The translations under genes and the position numbers were made by a program. From Collinsella sp. An7 (GTDB taxonomy: Bacteria; Actinomycetota; Coriobacteriia; Coriobacteriales; Coriobacteriaceae): 64,000 nt of DNA. Of this stretch, positions 40,715 through 50,232 are shown in pieces (position 1 is the first letter of the stretch; every line of letters starts with the position of its first letter). The notes under the pieces are model-generated. The model saw only the letters and a program-made list of their open reading frames with translations, did not search any database and had not been told where the DNA came from. The stretch covers positions 186,001 through 250,000 of the forward strand of contig NZ_NFHP01000004.1 in NCBI RefSeq assembly GCF_002159335.1. Direction: 5' to 3'.

Positions 40715-42901
40715 ATGTCGATCGTTATCGATGAAGCGACGCTCACTTTTACCCTCAACACCCGCTCCGCGACCTACCAGATGGAGGTCGACCCCCACGG
40801 GTACCTGCTGCATCTCTATTACGGTACGCGCAGTAAGGGGAGGATGGACTACCTCATCACCTACGCAGACCGCAGCGGCATGTGCGCCACGCCCCACGAC
40901 GTGCGCGACCGCACCTGGTCGCTCGACTGGCTCCCGCAGGAATTCCCCTTTGACGGCGCGGGCGACATGCGCTCGCCGCTTATCCGGGTGCGCGATGCGC
41001 GCGGCATCTACGGGTGCGATCTGCGCTACGTGCGCCATGAGGTGCGCGAGGGCAAGTACGCGCTGCCCGGCATGCCCGCCGTGTACGACGAGGGTCCCGC
41101 CGACGGGGCGCAGACGCTTTCGGTTACGCTCGCCGACCCCAGGATCGGGCTCGAGGTCGAGCTCCTCTACGGCGTCATGCCCGAGCTCGACGTGATCTGC
41201 CGCGCCGCCGTGGTGCGCAACGCGGGTGCGGAGCCCTTTACGGTCGACCGCCTGCAGACGGCCTGCCTCGACTTTACGCACGGCAACTTTGACGTCATCA
41301 CCTTTAGCGGTCGCCACGCCATGGAGCGCCGGCTCGACCGCCATTATGCCGACCACGGGAGCTTCCGCGTGGGGAGCCGCCGCGGCATGTCGTCGGGGCA
41401 GTACAACCCGTTCATGATCCTCTGCGACCGCAATGCAACCGAGAACTCGGGCCGGGCCTGGTCGATGAGCTTTGTCTGGAGCGGTGGCTTTGACGCGGAG
41501 GCCGAGCGCTCGCAATACGCCGAGACCCGCATGCAGATGGGCCTTGCCGATGACCGGTTCTCGTACCCGCTCGCACCCGGCGAGGAGCTCATCGCCCCCG
41601 AGGTCATCATGACCTACTCCGCCACGGGCCTGGGCACCCTCTCGCAGAACCTCCACCGCTGCATCCGCACGCGCGTGGTGCGCGGCGAGTGGCGCGACCG
41701 TCCGCGCCCCGTCCTCCTCAACAGCTGGGAGGCGTACTACTTCGACTTTACGGGCGACAAGCTCGTCGAGCTCGCCGAGAAGGCGGCCGAGCTCGGTATC
41801 GAGATGCTCGTGATGGACGACGGCTGGTTTGGCGCACGCAGCGACGACTTCCGCGCGCTCGGCGACTGGTACGTCAACGAGGAGAAGCTCGGCGGCACCT
41901 TGCACGAGCTCGTGGAGCGCGTGAACGCCCTCGGCCTCAAGTTTGGCATCTGGGTGGAGCCCGAGATGGTCTCGGAGGACAGCAACCTCTATCGCACCCA
42001 CCCCGACTGGGCGCTCGCCATCCCCGGCAAGGACCCGGTGCTCGGCCGCGACCAGCTCGTGCTCGACTTCTCGCGCAAGGAGGTCCGTGACAACATCTAC
42101 GAGCAGCTCTGCGCGGTGTTCGATCAGGCAAATATCGACTACGTCAAGTGGGACTGCAATCGCAACATCGTCGACCTCTACTCCGCCACCGCTACCGACC
42201 AGGGGCGCGTTCTCTACGACTACACCCGTGGCCTCTACGATGTGCTCGAGCGGCTCGTCCAGCGCTATCCTCACATCCTCTTTGAGGGGTGCTCGGCGGG
42301 CGGCTGCCGCTTTGACGCGGGCATGCTCTACTACACGCCGCAGATCTGGACGAGCGACAACACCGACGCCGTCAACCGTCTGGCAATCCAGTACGGCACG
42401 TCGTTTGGCTACCCGGCGAGCACCATGGGCGCGCATGTCTCCGCTTGCCCCAACGAGATCAACTGGCGGACGACCCCCATCTCTGCCCGTGGCACCGTGG
42501 CTATGGCGGGCGGCGGCTTTGGCTACGAGCTCGACCTTCTGGACTTGCCCGAGCGCGCCTGCGAGCACATCAAGCAGCAGATCGCCCTCTACCACAAGAT
42601 CGAGGGCGTGGTGCGCGAGGGCAGCTACTTCAGGCTGTCCGGCCCCGCAGACGAGGCCTGCGCCTGGGAGTTTGTGTCCGAAGACGGCAGCATGGCCGTG
42701 GTGGGCATGGTGCTTCTGCTCATCGAGGGTTACGGCGCGGCCCGCTACGTAACGCCCCGGGGCCTCACGCCGGGCGCCTTCTACCGCGAGCTCACCACGG
42801 GCGCGGTCTTTGCGGCCGACGCCCTCATGGACAGCGGTTTTCCGTTGCCGGTCAATGCCGAGCCGTACATGGGTCGCATCTACCGCTTCGAGCGTCTGTA
42901 G
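40715..42901 (+). CDS. aga: Alpha-galactosidase, GH36
   Basis: Removes terminal alpha-galactose from melibiose, raffinose and stachyose. 728 aa in three parts: N-terminal beta-sandwich (about 1-330), (beta/alpha)8 barrel (about 330-640) with WEAYYFDFTGDKL and MDDGWFGARSDD, and a C-terminal beta domain. Nucleophile Asp480 is in YVKWDCNRN and acid/base Asp548 in IWTSDNTDA, between them the GCSAGGCRFDAGML substrate loop. No signal peptide, so it acts in the cytoplasm on imported sugar. ATG 40715 follows GGAGG. It lies directly after the importer operon. Confidence 0.96.
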   Translation: MSIVIDEATLTFTLNTRSATYQMEVDPHGYLLHLYYGTRSKGRMDYLITYADRSGMCATPHDVRDRTWSLDWLPQEFPFDGAGDMRSPLIRVRDARGIYGCDLRYVRHEVREGKYALPGMPAVYDEGPADGAQTLSVTLADPRIGLEVELLYGVMPELDVICRAAVVRNAGAEPFTVDRLQTACLDFTHGNFDVITFSGRHAMERRLDRHYADHGSFRVGSRRGMSSGQYNPFMILCDRNATENSGRAWSMSFVWSGGFDAEAERSQYAETRMQMGLADDRFSYPLAPGEELIAPEVIMTYSATGLGTLSQNLHRCIRTRVVRGEWRDRPRPVLLNSWEAYYFDFTGDKLVELAEKAAELGIEMLVMDDGWFGARSDDFRALGDWYVNEEKLGGTLHELVERVNALGLKFGIWVEPEMVSEDSNLYRTHPDWALAIPGKDPVLGRDQLVLDFSRKEVRDNIYEQLCAVFDQANIDYVKWDCNRNIVDLYSATATDQGRVLYDYTRGLYDVLERLVQRYPHILFEGCSAGGCRFDAGMLYYTPQIWTSDNTDAVNRLAIQYGTSFGYPASTMGAHVSACPNEINWRTTPISARGTVAMAGGGFGYELDLLDLPERACEHIKQQIALYHKIEGVVREGSYFRLSGPADEACAWEFVSEDGSMAVVGMVLLLIEGYGAARYVTPRGLTPGAFYRELTTGAVFAADALMDSGFPLPVNAEPYMGRIYRFERL

Positions 42902-42978
42902 ACGCTAGGGGGCGGGTGGCACCTTCGGCTCGTCCGATGTTTCCGGCCTGAGCGGACACACCGCGCGTCACCGGTGAC

Positions 42979-43022
42979 AGGCCGATGACTCCCACGCGTC
43001 TGGCGTCTGGAGCCATCGGCCT
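42979..43022. repeat. Hairpin between alpha-galactosidase and BMP-domain genes
   Basis: AGGCCGATGACTCC (42979-42992) and GGAGCCATCGGCCT (43009-43022) pair at 13 of 14 positions. No T-run; may be an mRNA end structure. Confidence 0.55.
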
Positions 43023-43079
43023 CGGCATCGGCGTTAGGTAGGTTGTCGGGGCCGTCCGTGTTGCAAGAGGGGAGAGCGC

Positions 43080-45038
43080 ATGCTCGACGACTACCGTCGC
43101 GCGCGCAAGCGCGGCATCAAGGAGTTTCAGTCCGACGTCCAGGCGGGCCGTTATCCGTATCCTCCGGCCCTCGACGATATCCTCAAAGGTCAGGGCTATC
43201 AGGGTGAGGTGCCCATCGGTACGACCGAGATCGACCTCCCGCTCATCGCGGGCACCCGCACGCGGGGGCGGCAGAACAGCTTCTCGTCGGGGTTCATGCC
43301 GCTTCAAGAGGCCGGCTCGGAGTTTGCGAGCAAGTGGAGCGACCTCATCGACTCGCAGCGCGCCGAGGGCATCCGCGAGCCCATCGTGGCCTACGAGTAC
43401 CTGCAGCGCTTCTATGTGCAGGAGGGCAACAAGCGCGTGTCGGTTCTGCGCTACCTCGGCCAGCCGACCATCTACGCCAAGGTCACGCGCGTGGTGCCCA
43501 TGCCCTCCGACTCCCAGGCCTACCGCGTCTACCAGGAGTTCATGCGCTTCTATAGCGCGGCCCCCATCTACGGCATCGTGTTTGACAACGAAGGCGACTA
43601 CCTCAAGCTCGCGGCGCTCGTGGGTGAGGACCTCGACCACCCCTGGACCGACGAGCACGTGCGCGACCTCCGCTCGCTCTACGGTGTGTTTGCGCAGGCG
43701 TTTCGCAACCGCCACGGCGAGAACCTCGGCCTCTCGGAGGGTGCTGCCTTTCTCATCTTTCTCAAGGCGTACGGGTTCCCGGCGGTGGAGCGCGCCACGC
43801 CCGCCGAGATCGACGGCTATGTGGCGCGCGTGTGGGGCGAGTTTGTCGTGGCGCGCGACGGGGGCCACGTCACGTACCTCGAGGACCCCTCGGGCGGCCG
43901 GCCACACCTCTTTCCCGAGGTCAAGAACCTCTATCACGATGTGGTGCACCCCAAGCCCTTCAGCCTCGCCTTTGTGTACGAGCGCAACCCGCTCACCAAC
44001 GGTTGGACGCTCTTGCACGAGAAGGGGCGCGTGCACCTCAAGGCGCGGCTCGGTGCGAGCGTGATGACGCGCGCCTACCCCGACTGCGCGGACGACGAGG
44101 CCTTTGACCATGCGGTCGACGATGCCCTCGCCGATGGGGCCGATCTGGTGGTCACCATCTCGCCCACGCAGATGCGCTCGTGCCTGCGTGGAGCGCTCGC
44201 CCATCCGGGTCGGCGCTTCATCAACTGCTCGGTGAGCCTCTCGCACAGTGCGGTGCGCACCTTTGCCTGCCGGACGTACGAGGCCAAGTTCTTGCTCGGC
44301 GCGCTTGCTGCGGCCATGGCCGAGAACCACCGCGTGGGCTATGTGGCCGAGACGCCGGTCTTTGGCATCGTGGCCGAGATCAACGCCTTTGCCATCGGCG
44401 CTCAGATGGTCGATCCGTACGCGACGGTCTATCTCAAGTGGTTCTCGGCCAAAGACTACGACTGGAAGCGCGAGCTCGCCGAGACGGACGTGCGCATCGT
44501 TTCGGCGCGCGACTACGTGAGCCCCAACGACCCAACCGAGCCGTGGGGTCTCTACCGCATCGGTGACGACGGTGTGGCGGAGCATCTGTCCGAGCCCGTG
44601 TGGGACTGGGGGCGCTACTACGAGCTCATCGTGCAGTCCATTCGCAACGACACTTGGGAGGAGGAGGGTCTTGCCCGGCGAGGCGAGGCGCTCAACTACT
44701 GGTGGGGGCTCTCGGCGGGCGTGATCGACGTCAAGCTCTCCGATGCCGTGCCCTACGGACAGCGGGTGCTCGTGGAGGGGATTCGGCAGTCGCTCCTCAC
44801 GGGGCGCATCAATCCTTTTGCCGGCGAGCTCGTGAGCCAGGAGGGCGCCGTGCTGCACGAGAGCCCCGAGCGCCTCTCGAGCAAAGAGATCGTGCAAATG
44901 CGCTGGCTCAACTCCAACGTGGTGGGGCGCCTGCCCGAGCAGCGCGAGCTCTCGCGCGATGGCCTTGAGAAAGTCGAGGTGAGCGGCGTGATTCCGCTTG
45001 ATCTGGAGCAGCTGCCGCACAAGGGAGCGCTCTCATGA
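43080..45038 (+). CDS. Cytosolic BMP (PnrA-like) domain protein with ParB-like N-terminal region
   Basis: A 652-aa protein without signal peptide or membrane segment. Residues about 1-90 are family-specific (GRYPYPPALDDIL; LIAGTRTRGRQNSFSSGFMPL). About 100-135 resembles a ParB/Srx nucleotide-binding core (PIVAYEYLQRFYVQEGNKRVSVLRY). About 295-520 is a BMP/PnrA-like periplasmic-binding fold (FSLAFVYERNP; LVVTISPTQMR; FLLGALAAAMAENHRVGYVAETPVFGIVAEINAFAIGA). PnrA proteins bind nucleosides outside the cell; here the fold is cytosolic. ATG 43080 follows GAGGGGAG. It overlaps the next gene, a phosphoesterase, by four bases. Function unknown. Confidence 0.75.
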   Translation: MLDDYRRARKRGIKEFQSDVQAGRYPYPPALDDILKGQGYQGEVPIGTTEIDLPLIAGTRTRGRQNSFSSGFMPLQEAGSEFASKWSDLIDSQRAEGIREPIVAYEYLQRFYVQEGNKRVSVLRYLGQPTIYAKVTRVVPMPSDSQAYRVYQEFMRFYSAAPIYGIVFDNEGDYLKLAALVGEDLDHPWTDEHVRDLRSLYGVFAQAFRNRHGENLGLSEGAAFLIFLKAYGFPAVERATPAEIDGYVARVWGEFVVARDGGHVTYLEDPSGGRPHLFPEVKNLYHDVVHPKPFSLAFVYERNPLTNGWTLLHEKGRVHLKARLGASVMTRAYPDCADDEAFDHAVDDALADGADLVVTISPTQMRSCLRGALAHPGRRFINCSVSLSHSAVRTFACRTYEAKFLLGALAAAMAENHRVGYVAETPVFGIVAEINAFAIGAQMVDPYATVYLKWFSAKDYDWKRELAETDVRIVSARDYVSPNDPTEPWGLYRIGDDGVAEHLSEPVWDWGRYYELIVQSIRNDTWEEEGLARRGEALNYWWGLSAGVIDVKLSDAVPYGQRVLVEGIRQSLLTGRINPFAGELVSQEGAVLHESPERLSSKEIVQMRWLNSNVVGRLPEQRELSRDGLEKVEVSGVIPLDLEQLPHKGALS

Positions 45039-45628
45039 AAATCCTCGCCGTCGCCGATGCCGAGGAGCGTTGGCTTACCGACCCCGAGGCCTGCCGTGAG
45101 CGGACGGGAGACGTGGACCTGATCGTATCGTGCGGCGACTTGCCGGCGCGCTACCTCGAGCACGTCGTGACTATCTACAACGAGCCGCTGGTGTATGTGT
45201 GGGGCAACCACGACAGCGCCTATCGCGATCACGCACCCGAGGGCTGCATGTCCCTTGAGGGGCGCATCCGCGAGGTGGCGGGCCTTCGCGTGATGGGGCT
45301 CGGCGGGAGCCTCCGGTACAACTCGAGCGTCTTCGGCTTCTCCGAGCGCGAGATGTACTGGCGGATGCTCAAGCTCGCGCTCACGGCCAAAGCCCGCGGC
45401 GGAATCGATCTGCTCATCACGCATGCGCCCGCCCGCGGCTACGGTGACCTCGACGACCTTCCGCACCAGGGGTTCGAGGCGTTCAACACCGCCCTGGAGA
45501 TCCTCCGCCCGCGCTATCTGCTCCACGGGCACGTGCACCCCGAGTATGCGCGGATCCACCGCCTGATCGAACATCCCTCGGGCACCCAGATTATCAACTG
45601 CTGCGGTTATCAGATCCTCGAATGGTAG
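45035..45628 (+). CDS. Calcineurin-like metallophosphoesterase coupled to the BMP-domain gene
   Basis: A 197-aa metallophosphoesterase. Motifs in order: VADAEERW (the usual DxH first motif is DxE here), VSCGDLPARYL, VWGNHDSAY, LITHAPARGYGDL and LHGHVHPEYAR. These bind two metals and hydrolyse phosphodiesters or monoesters. The ATGA overlap with the BMP-domain gene implies tight translational coupling and a shared pathway. Substrate unknown; a nucleotide would fit a nucleoside-binding partner, which is inference. Confidence 0.88.
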   Translation: MKILAVADAEERWLTDPEACRERTGDVDLIVSCGDLPARYLEHVVTIYNEPLVYVWGNHDSAYRDHAPEGCMSLEGRIREVAGLRVMGLGGSLRYNSSVFGFSEREMYWRMLKLALTAKARGGIDLLITHAPARGYGDLDDLPHQGFEAFNTALEILRPRYLLHGHVHPEYARIHRLIEHPSGTQIINCCGYQILEW

Positions 45629-45646
45629 GGGAGGGCGTTGCCGCCC

Positions 45647-45677
45647 CCGGTACAAAGGGACAGGGGCTTTGTGCCGG
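45647..45677. repeat. CCGGTACAAAG hairpin element
   Basis: CCGGTACAAAG (45647-45657) and CTTTGTGCCGG (45667-45677) pair at 10 of 11 positions around GGACAGGGG. A sister copy is at 31994. It lies after the phosphoesterase gene and may be its terminator; no T-run. Confidence 0.6.
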
Positions 45678-45798
45678 CGAGCCAAGGGGGGTCAGACCGC
45701 TCGGGGGTATCGTCCGCGGCCCCGTCCCGCTCGGCGGGGAGAGGCGCTATCATGGCACGGGAACATCCTGTCCAGATGCCGTCCAAAGGAGGACCGCC

Positions 45799-47268
45799 AT
45801 GAACGTGTTCGTCGCGCACTTTACCGCCGAGTGCAACGACCATGTGACCCACGACGCCGACCTCGGCGCCTTTAACATCCGCCACGGCGAGGAGGCGATC
45901 GACGCCCTGCGCGTCCGCGATATCTTTGAGGAGGCGGGCTTTGGGATCATCCCGAGCATCTACGCCGCGCTCCCGCCGGCGGGCGTGATCGCCGCGGACG
46001 CCTTTGCCACGATCGAGGGCGAGATCATCTCCGACCTTAAGGCGCATCTCGACGAGATCGACGGCATCTACCTTCAGCTCCACGGCGCGAGCGACGTGCG
46101 GGGGCTCGAGTGCGTCTCGGGCGAGCACGCGCTTCTCAAGCGCATCCGCGAGATCGTGGGCGAGCACATGCCCATCGCCGTGGCGCTCGACCCGCACGGC
46201 AACGTGACCGCCGAGCTCTGCAGCCGCGTGAACATCGTGCGCTGCTTCCGCGAGTCGCCGCACATCGACACCGTCGAGACCTGGCGCCTTGTGGCCGAGA
46301 AGCTCGTGGACCTCATGCTCCATCGCCGTCCGATGCACCCCGTGCTCCGCAAGCTCCCCATCGCGGTGGACGGCGAGCGCAGCATGTCGGCCTATGAGCC
46401 GCTCCGCACCATCAACGCGATGCTCGATGAGGCCGAGCAGGACCCGCGCGTGTTTTCGAGCTCCTATCACGTGGGCTACATGCGCCACGATGACGACAAG
46501 CTCGGCGCCGCCATCGTGGTGGTGCCCAACACCCCGGCCGACCGCGCCTGGTGCGAGGAGATTGCCGACCGCGTGGCCGCCTATACCTGGGAGCACCGCG
46601 ACGAGTTCACCTTCTCGGGCAATTTTGCCGAACCGGCCGATGCCGTGCGCGACGCGGTGGCCTTTGCGGGCAAGACGGCCGTCATCACCGACTCGGGCGA
46701 CAACTGCGGCGCCGGCGCTGCGGGGCATAACACCCAGATGCTTCGCGAGCTCCTCGCGGCCGACCTCAAGGGCAAGTCGGTCTTGGTAGCGGGCATTAAC
46801 GACCCGGCAGCCAACGAGTACCTCGGCACTTGCAAGGAGGGCGAGCATGTTTCGTTTGACTTGGGGACGGGCGAGGACGTCTATGCCGAGCCGGTTCACA
46901 TCGAGGGCACCCTCAAGGTTGCGGGCGACGCACAGGTGGGCTCGCGCAACGGCTGGCGCGTGGGGCCGAGCTACACGGTCTCCGTCGACGGCACGGGCGT
47001 AGACGTGATCGTGCTCAACCGGAACGTCCAGTACGGCACCATGGGGCAGTTTACCGCCGCGGGCGTGGAGTTCCACGACTACGACATCGTCGTGGTGAAG
47101 ATGGGCTACCTCGACACGTTCCTCATCCCCGAGACCGCCTACCACACCATGGCGCTCTCCGGCGGAGCGACGGTCCAGCGCTGCGAGGACATCCAGATTC
47201 GCCGGATGTTCCGCCCGATGTGGCCGTTTGACGAGATGGACGAGCTCATGCTCATCGAGAGCTGCTAG
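45799..47268 (+). CDS. M81-family metallopeptidase (MlrC-like)
   Basis: A 489-aa protein of the M81/MlrC group, related to microcystinase C, which cleaves linearised peptides. Start MNVFVAHFTAECNDHV has the conserved ExNxH-like region altered (FTAECN); the metal-binding DPHGNVTAEL (ALDPHGN) and ITDSGDNCGAGAAGHN (family DxxDNxGGG) are present. The domain order DUF1485 N-terminal half and MlrC C-terminal half is complete. AAGGAGG precedes ATG 45799; an in-frame start near 45622 adds an unrelated leader. No signal peptide. Physiological substrate unknown. Confidence 0.87.
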   Translation: MNVFVAHFTAECNDHVTHDADLGAFNIRHGEEAIDALRVRDIFEEAGFGIIPSIYAALPPAGVIAADAFATIEGEIISDLKAHLDEIDGIYLQLHGASDVRGLECVSGEHALLKRIREIVGEHMPIAVALDPHGNVTAELCSRVNIVRCFRESPHIDTVETWRLVAEKLVDLMLHRRPMHPVLRKLPIAVDGERSMSAYEPLRTINAMLDEAEQDPRVFSSSYHVGYMRHDDDKLGAAIVVVPNTPADRAWCEEIADRVAAYTWEHRDEFTFSGNFAEPADAVRDAVAFAGKTAVITDSGDNCGAGAAGHNTQMLRELLAADLKGKSVLVAGINDPAANEYLGTCKEGEHVSFDLGTGEDVYAEPVHIEGTLKVAGDAQVGSRNGWRVGPSYTVSVDGTGVDVIVLNRNVQYGTMGQFTAAGVEFHDYDIVVVKMGYLDTFLIPETAYHTMALSGGATVQRCEDIQIRRMFRPMWPFDEMDELMLIESC

Positions 47269-47286
47269 GGTTGCTTGTCAAAAACG

Positions 47287-47355
47287 GGTCAGTTGGGGAC
47301 GTGCCCGGTTTAACCCATTTTGGATGGGTTAAACCGGGCACGTCCCCAACTGACC
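47287..47355. repeat. Perfect 32-bp palindrome between convergent genes
   Basis: 47287-47318 and 47324-47355 are perfect inverted copies with a TTTGG loop. The left arm matches the elements at 31702 and 57681. It sits in the 105-base gap between the convergent M81 and transglutaminase-like genes, where it can serve as a bidirectional terminator. Confidence 0.92.
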
Positions 47356-47373
47356 TATTTGGTGTGGCGCGCG

Positions 47374-50073
47374 CTACGCGGCGGCGAGGCGCACGAGCTT
47401 GAGCACGAAGTCGACGGTGCCCACGTTGTAGCCCGCGCTCGCGTAGCGGCCGATGAGCCGCCCCGTGCGCACATCCACGAGGATCGCGAGCGGGAGCTTC
47501 TCGGGGTTTACGAACATACGGCGCGCGAGTCGCTCGGCATACGCATCAAAGTCGCAGGTCATAAGCTGCGCTGCGGGCAGCGCCTCGAGCGTGTGGCTGA
47601 GCGTCGGGTCGCGGCGCGCAATGTCCGCATCGCTTACGGCACACACGAGCGCAAGCCCCGCCTCTGCCACGCGGTCGGCGTGCTGGCGCAGCTCGTTGAG
47701 CAGGTGCTCGGTGGGCTCCTCCGCGGGCTCGAGCAGCGCCACGAGCGCAAAGGAGGCGCCGTGCGCGGTGGCTGCGGTATGCGCCGTGGTTGGCTCGCCG
47801 GCAGCGTCCTCGAGCGGGAAGTCGTCGAGCGGGATGTCGCAGAGCATGTCCACAGCCTTGGGCTCGCGGAACTCAAGTGCTACCATGCGCTCTGCGGCGG
47901 CATCGGCTATATCGAAGTCGAGCTCGCTTGCCAGCTGGTTGCCGTTGGGCAGGCGCACCGCGGTCGTGAGGCGGTAGCGCCCGGGGGTGACGTCCACAAC
48001 GAGCTTTCCATCCGCAAACGCAGACCCCCACAGGTCGAGCATCTGGTACTCGCGGCAGGTGGCACCGCTCGGGGCAACGGCGCAGACCGCGGCGGCAAGG
48101 CCCCAATCCTGCTCGTAGATGGGCGACATGCCCTCCGGGCACGTGAGCACAAGGTGGGCGCGCGGCGTTGTGTCCACCGCCTCCGCGCGGCGGAACGCCC
48201 CTTCGGCAAAGAACTCGGGTGCGCGGTCCACCGGGTTCAGGCGTGCCGGGATGCCGAGCGTGCGGGCGATAGCCACAAAGAGCCCGCGCTGCGTGGAGGG
48301 ATTGCCCTGGTGCGAGACGAGCGCTCCCACCGGTGAGGCCGCCAGGTGCATGAGCTGGCGTGCCGGGTCAAAGGTCACGTTCTCGCGAATGAAGGTCCAG
48401 ATGCTGGCGGGGTCCTCGGCAAACGAGCGGCGCTGGTCCTCGTCGAGGAGGTCGAGCAGGCCCGTACGATACGGGGTGAGCTGCTCGATATCGGTGCGCG
48501 GGCTCAGCACGTAGCGACGGAAGAGGTCTGATGCCTCGGCCGCGTCAAGATCCTGCGCAAGAAGGGAGCGTTCCACTGCATCGCGGAGGGCCCGGGCGTG
48601 CTGCAGGTGGTCCTCGAGCACCGCGGCGCACAGGTCGCGGAAATCTTTGTCGGAAAGCGTGGAGACGAGCTCCAGGCGGTCGCGCGCGATATCCTCGGTG
48701 AGAAACGCCTCAAGTTCGGGGGCGTTGGCAAACGAGAGCGAGAAGATGCCCGCAAGGGTGCGGCCGTCCGGCAGCTCGACGGAGCAGCCCGCCTCCGCAT
48801 AGCGTGTCGCCACGCGTTCGGCTGCCTCGTGCACTGCGGCGGCAAGGCCTTGGAGCCGCTCCACGCGCATACGGTCGGCCTCGGCCTTGCGCACGCGCCC
48901 CGCCGCCTGCTGCTCGGGCGTGAGCGACATCGAGGGGGCCGGATGGTCCGCCGGGGCGTCGAGGTCAAGCGCGCGCCAGGCGGTGGCGGGGAAGGCGGCA
49001 TCATACGCCGCGAGCTGCAGGTGCACCTCGTGCACGGAAGCGGTGTCGATGATCGTGTCGGCCTCGCCCGTGGCCGTGCGCGCGTAGACGCGGAGCGACC
49101 CTGCGCCCACCTCGATCGCCGCGTGGCCGTCCTCATCGGTAACCAGGCGGGCGATGTCGCGCCAGCCGCCGGCGTTCATGATGGAGAGGTCCACGTCCAC
49201 GCCCGCCGCGGGCGCGCCGGTGGCATCTGCCACCTCAACGGTTAGGGTGATTACGGGGGCATAGGAGGAGGTCACGTTGACGATGACCATGTCGCCCTCG
49301 CGCGTCAGGCGGGCGCGGTCGCGTTCAAAGTTAAAGCCAAAGTCGGCGTAGGTACGGGTCTGCACCGCCATGGCGCGGCCCGAGGCGGCGGTAAACCAAC
49401 CCCGGTCGAGAGCCTCCTCGGGCTCACACGCCCCGAGGTAGTGCCAACTGCCGTCTACCTGGGCCTCAACCCAGGCGTGGTTGTCGTCGCAGTGCGCCCA
49501 CCACGGCACGTAGAGCTGGCGCGCCGGGATGCCGATGGAGCGGAGCGCCGTGACGAGGAAGGTGGACTCCTCTCCGCAGCGGCCGTCACCCGAGGCGAGC
49601 ACCCCGAGCGGACCGAGCGTACGGCCGTCGGACGCCTGGTAGGTGGCGTGCTCGGCGCACCAGTAGTTTGTCTCGATCACGGCCTCCGCGGCGCTCTTGC
49701 CCCGCATGCGCTCGACGAGCTCACGCCAGAAGACGGGGCGGCAATCGGTGACGGGTTCGGTGTTGATGCGCGGATAGGCCACAAAGTGCACAAAGGTGGG
49801 TTCGTCGAGGGCGGCGCACCAGGGCATCTCGCGGCGCAGCATGAGGGCGTGGCGGGCAAACGAGGCGAGGAGCGCAGGCTCGGTGTCAAACACGTCGGAC
49901 AGGGGGAGCGTGGCGCAGAAGAAGCGGACGAGCAGGGCCTCATCGGCTTCGAGGGCGGCGAGCTCCGCCTCGATGTGCGGCATGACGGGCGCGAGCTCGC
50001 TGGCACGCGCGGCGAGGTGCTCGTCGGTGTAGCGTGCGAGCGTGGTGGAGAGCAAGGGTTCAGAAGCGGTCAT
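47374..50073 (-). CDS. Large transglutaminase-like protein
   Basis: An 899-aa protein. After a helical N-terminal region comes a transglutaminase/protease-like core (about residues 125-235) with Cys166 in GDGRCGEES, His199 in DDNHAWVE and GACEPEEALDRGWFT in place of the usual catalytic Asp. A beta-sandwich segment follows (about 255-360, VTLTVEVADATGAPAAGVDVDLSI), then a long helical region and a second transglutaminase-like region (about 555-640: FIRENVTFDP, GNPSTQRGLFVAIARTLGIPARL), and a C-terminal thioredoxin-like end (LPLAILVDVRTGRLIGRYASAGYN). No signal peptide. The ATG at 50073 has only a weak GGAA site. Confidence 0.78.
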   Translation of the reverse strand: MTASEPLLSTTLARYTDEHLAARASELAPVMPHIEAELAALEADEALLVRFFCATLPLSDVFDTEPALLASFARHALMLRREMPWCAALDEPTFVHFVAYPRINTEPVTDCRPVFWRELVERMRGKSAAEAVIETNYWCAEHATYQASDGRTLGPLGVLASGDGRCGEESTFLVTALRSIGIPARQLYVPWWAHCDDNHAWVEAQVDGSWHYLGACEPEEALDRGWFTAASGRAMAVQTRTYADFGFNFERDRARLTREGDMVIVNVTSSYAPVITLTVEVADATGAPAAGVDVDLSIMNAGGWRDIARLVTDEDGHAAIEVGAGSLRVYARTATGEADTIIDTASVHEVHLQLAAYDAAFPATAWRALDLDAPADHPAPSMSLTPEQQAAGRVRKAEADRMRVERLQGLAAAVHEAAERVATRYAEAGCSVELPDGRTLAGIFSLSFANAPELEAFLTEDIARDRLELVSTLSDKDFRDLCAAVLEDHLQHARALRDAVERSLLAQDLDAAEASDLFRRYVLSPRTDIEQLTPYRTGLLDLLDEDQRRSFAEDPASIWTFIRENVTFDPARQLMHLAASPVGALVSHQGNPSTQRGLFVAIARTLGIPARLNPVDRAPEFFAEGAFRRAEAVDTTPRAHLVLTCPEGMSPIYEQDWGLAAAVCAVAPSGATCREYQMLDLWGSAFADGKLVVDVTPGRYRLTTAVRLPNGNQLASELDFDIADAAAERMVALEFREPKAVDMLCDIPLDDFPLEDAAGEPTTAHTAATAHGASFALVALLEPAEEPTEHLLNELRQHADRVAEAGLALVCAVSDADIARRDPTLSHTLEALPAAQLMTCDFDAYAERLARRMFVNPEKLPLAILVDVRTGRLIGRYASAGYNVGTVDFVLKLVRLAAA

Positions 50074-50140
50074 GGCGTTTCCATCTAGCAGGAGGTTTGC
50101 GGTAGTGCACGGTGACGCGGGCCTGTTCCAACGGGACGCG

Positions 50141-50173
50141 GCGCCCGTGCGCAGCGAAGCGCGGGCACGGCGC
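50141..50173. repeat. GC-rich hairpin with GCGAAGC cap
   Basis: GCGCC and GTGC on the left pair with GCAC and GGCGC on the right, with bulges, around GCGCAGCGAAGCGC. It lies in the 159-base gap between the fucosidase stop and the transglutaminase-like start (both minus strand). Confidence 0.4.
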
Positions 50174-50232
50174 ACGGCCTGCGCTCCAGAGACCCAGAGG
50201 CGCGGCCCAAGCAGCCCCGCGCGCAGCGGTCC

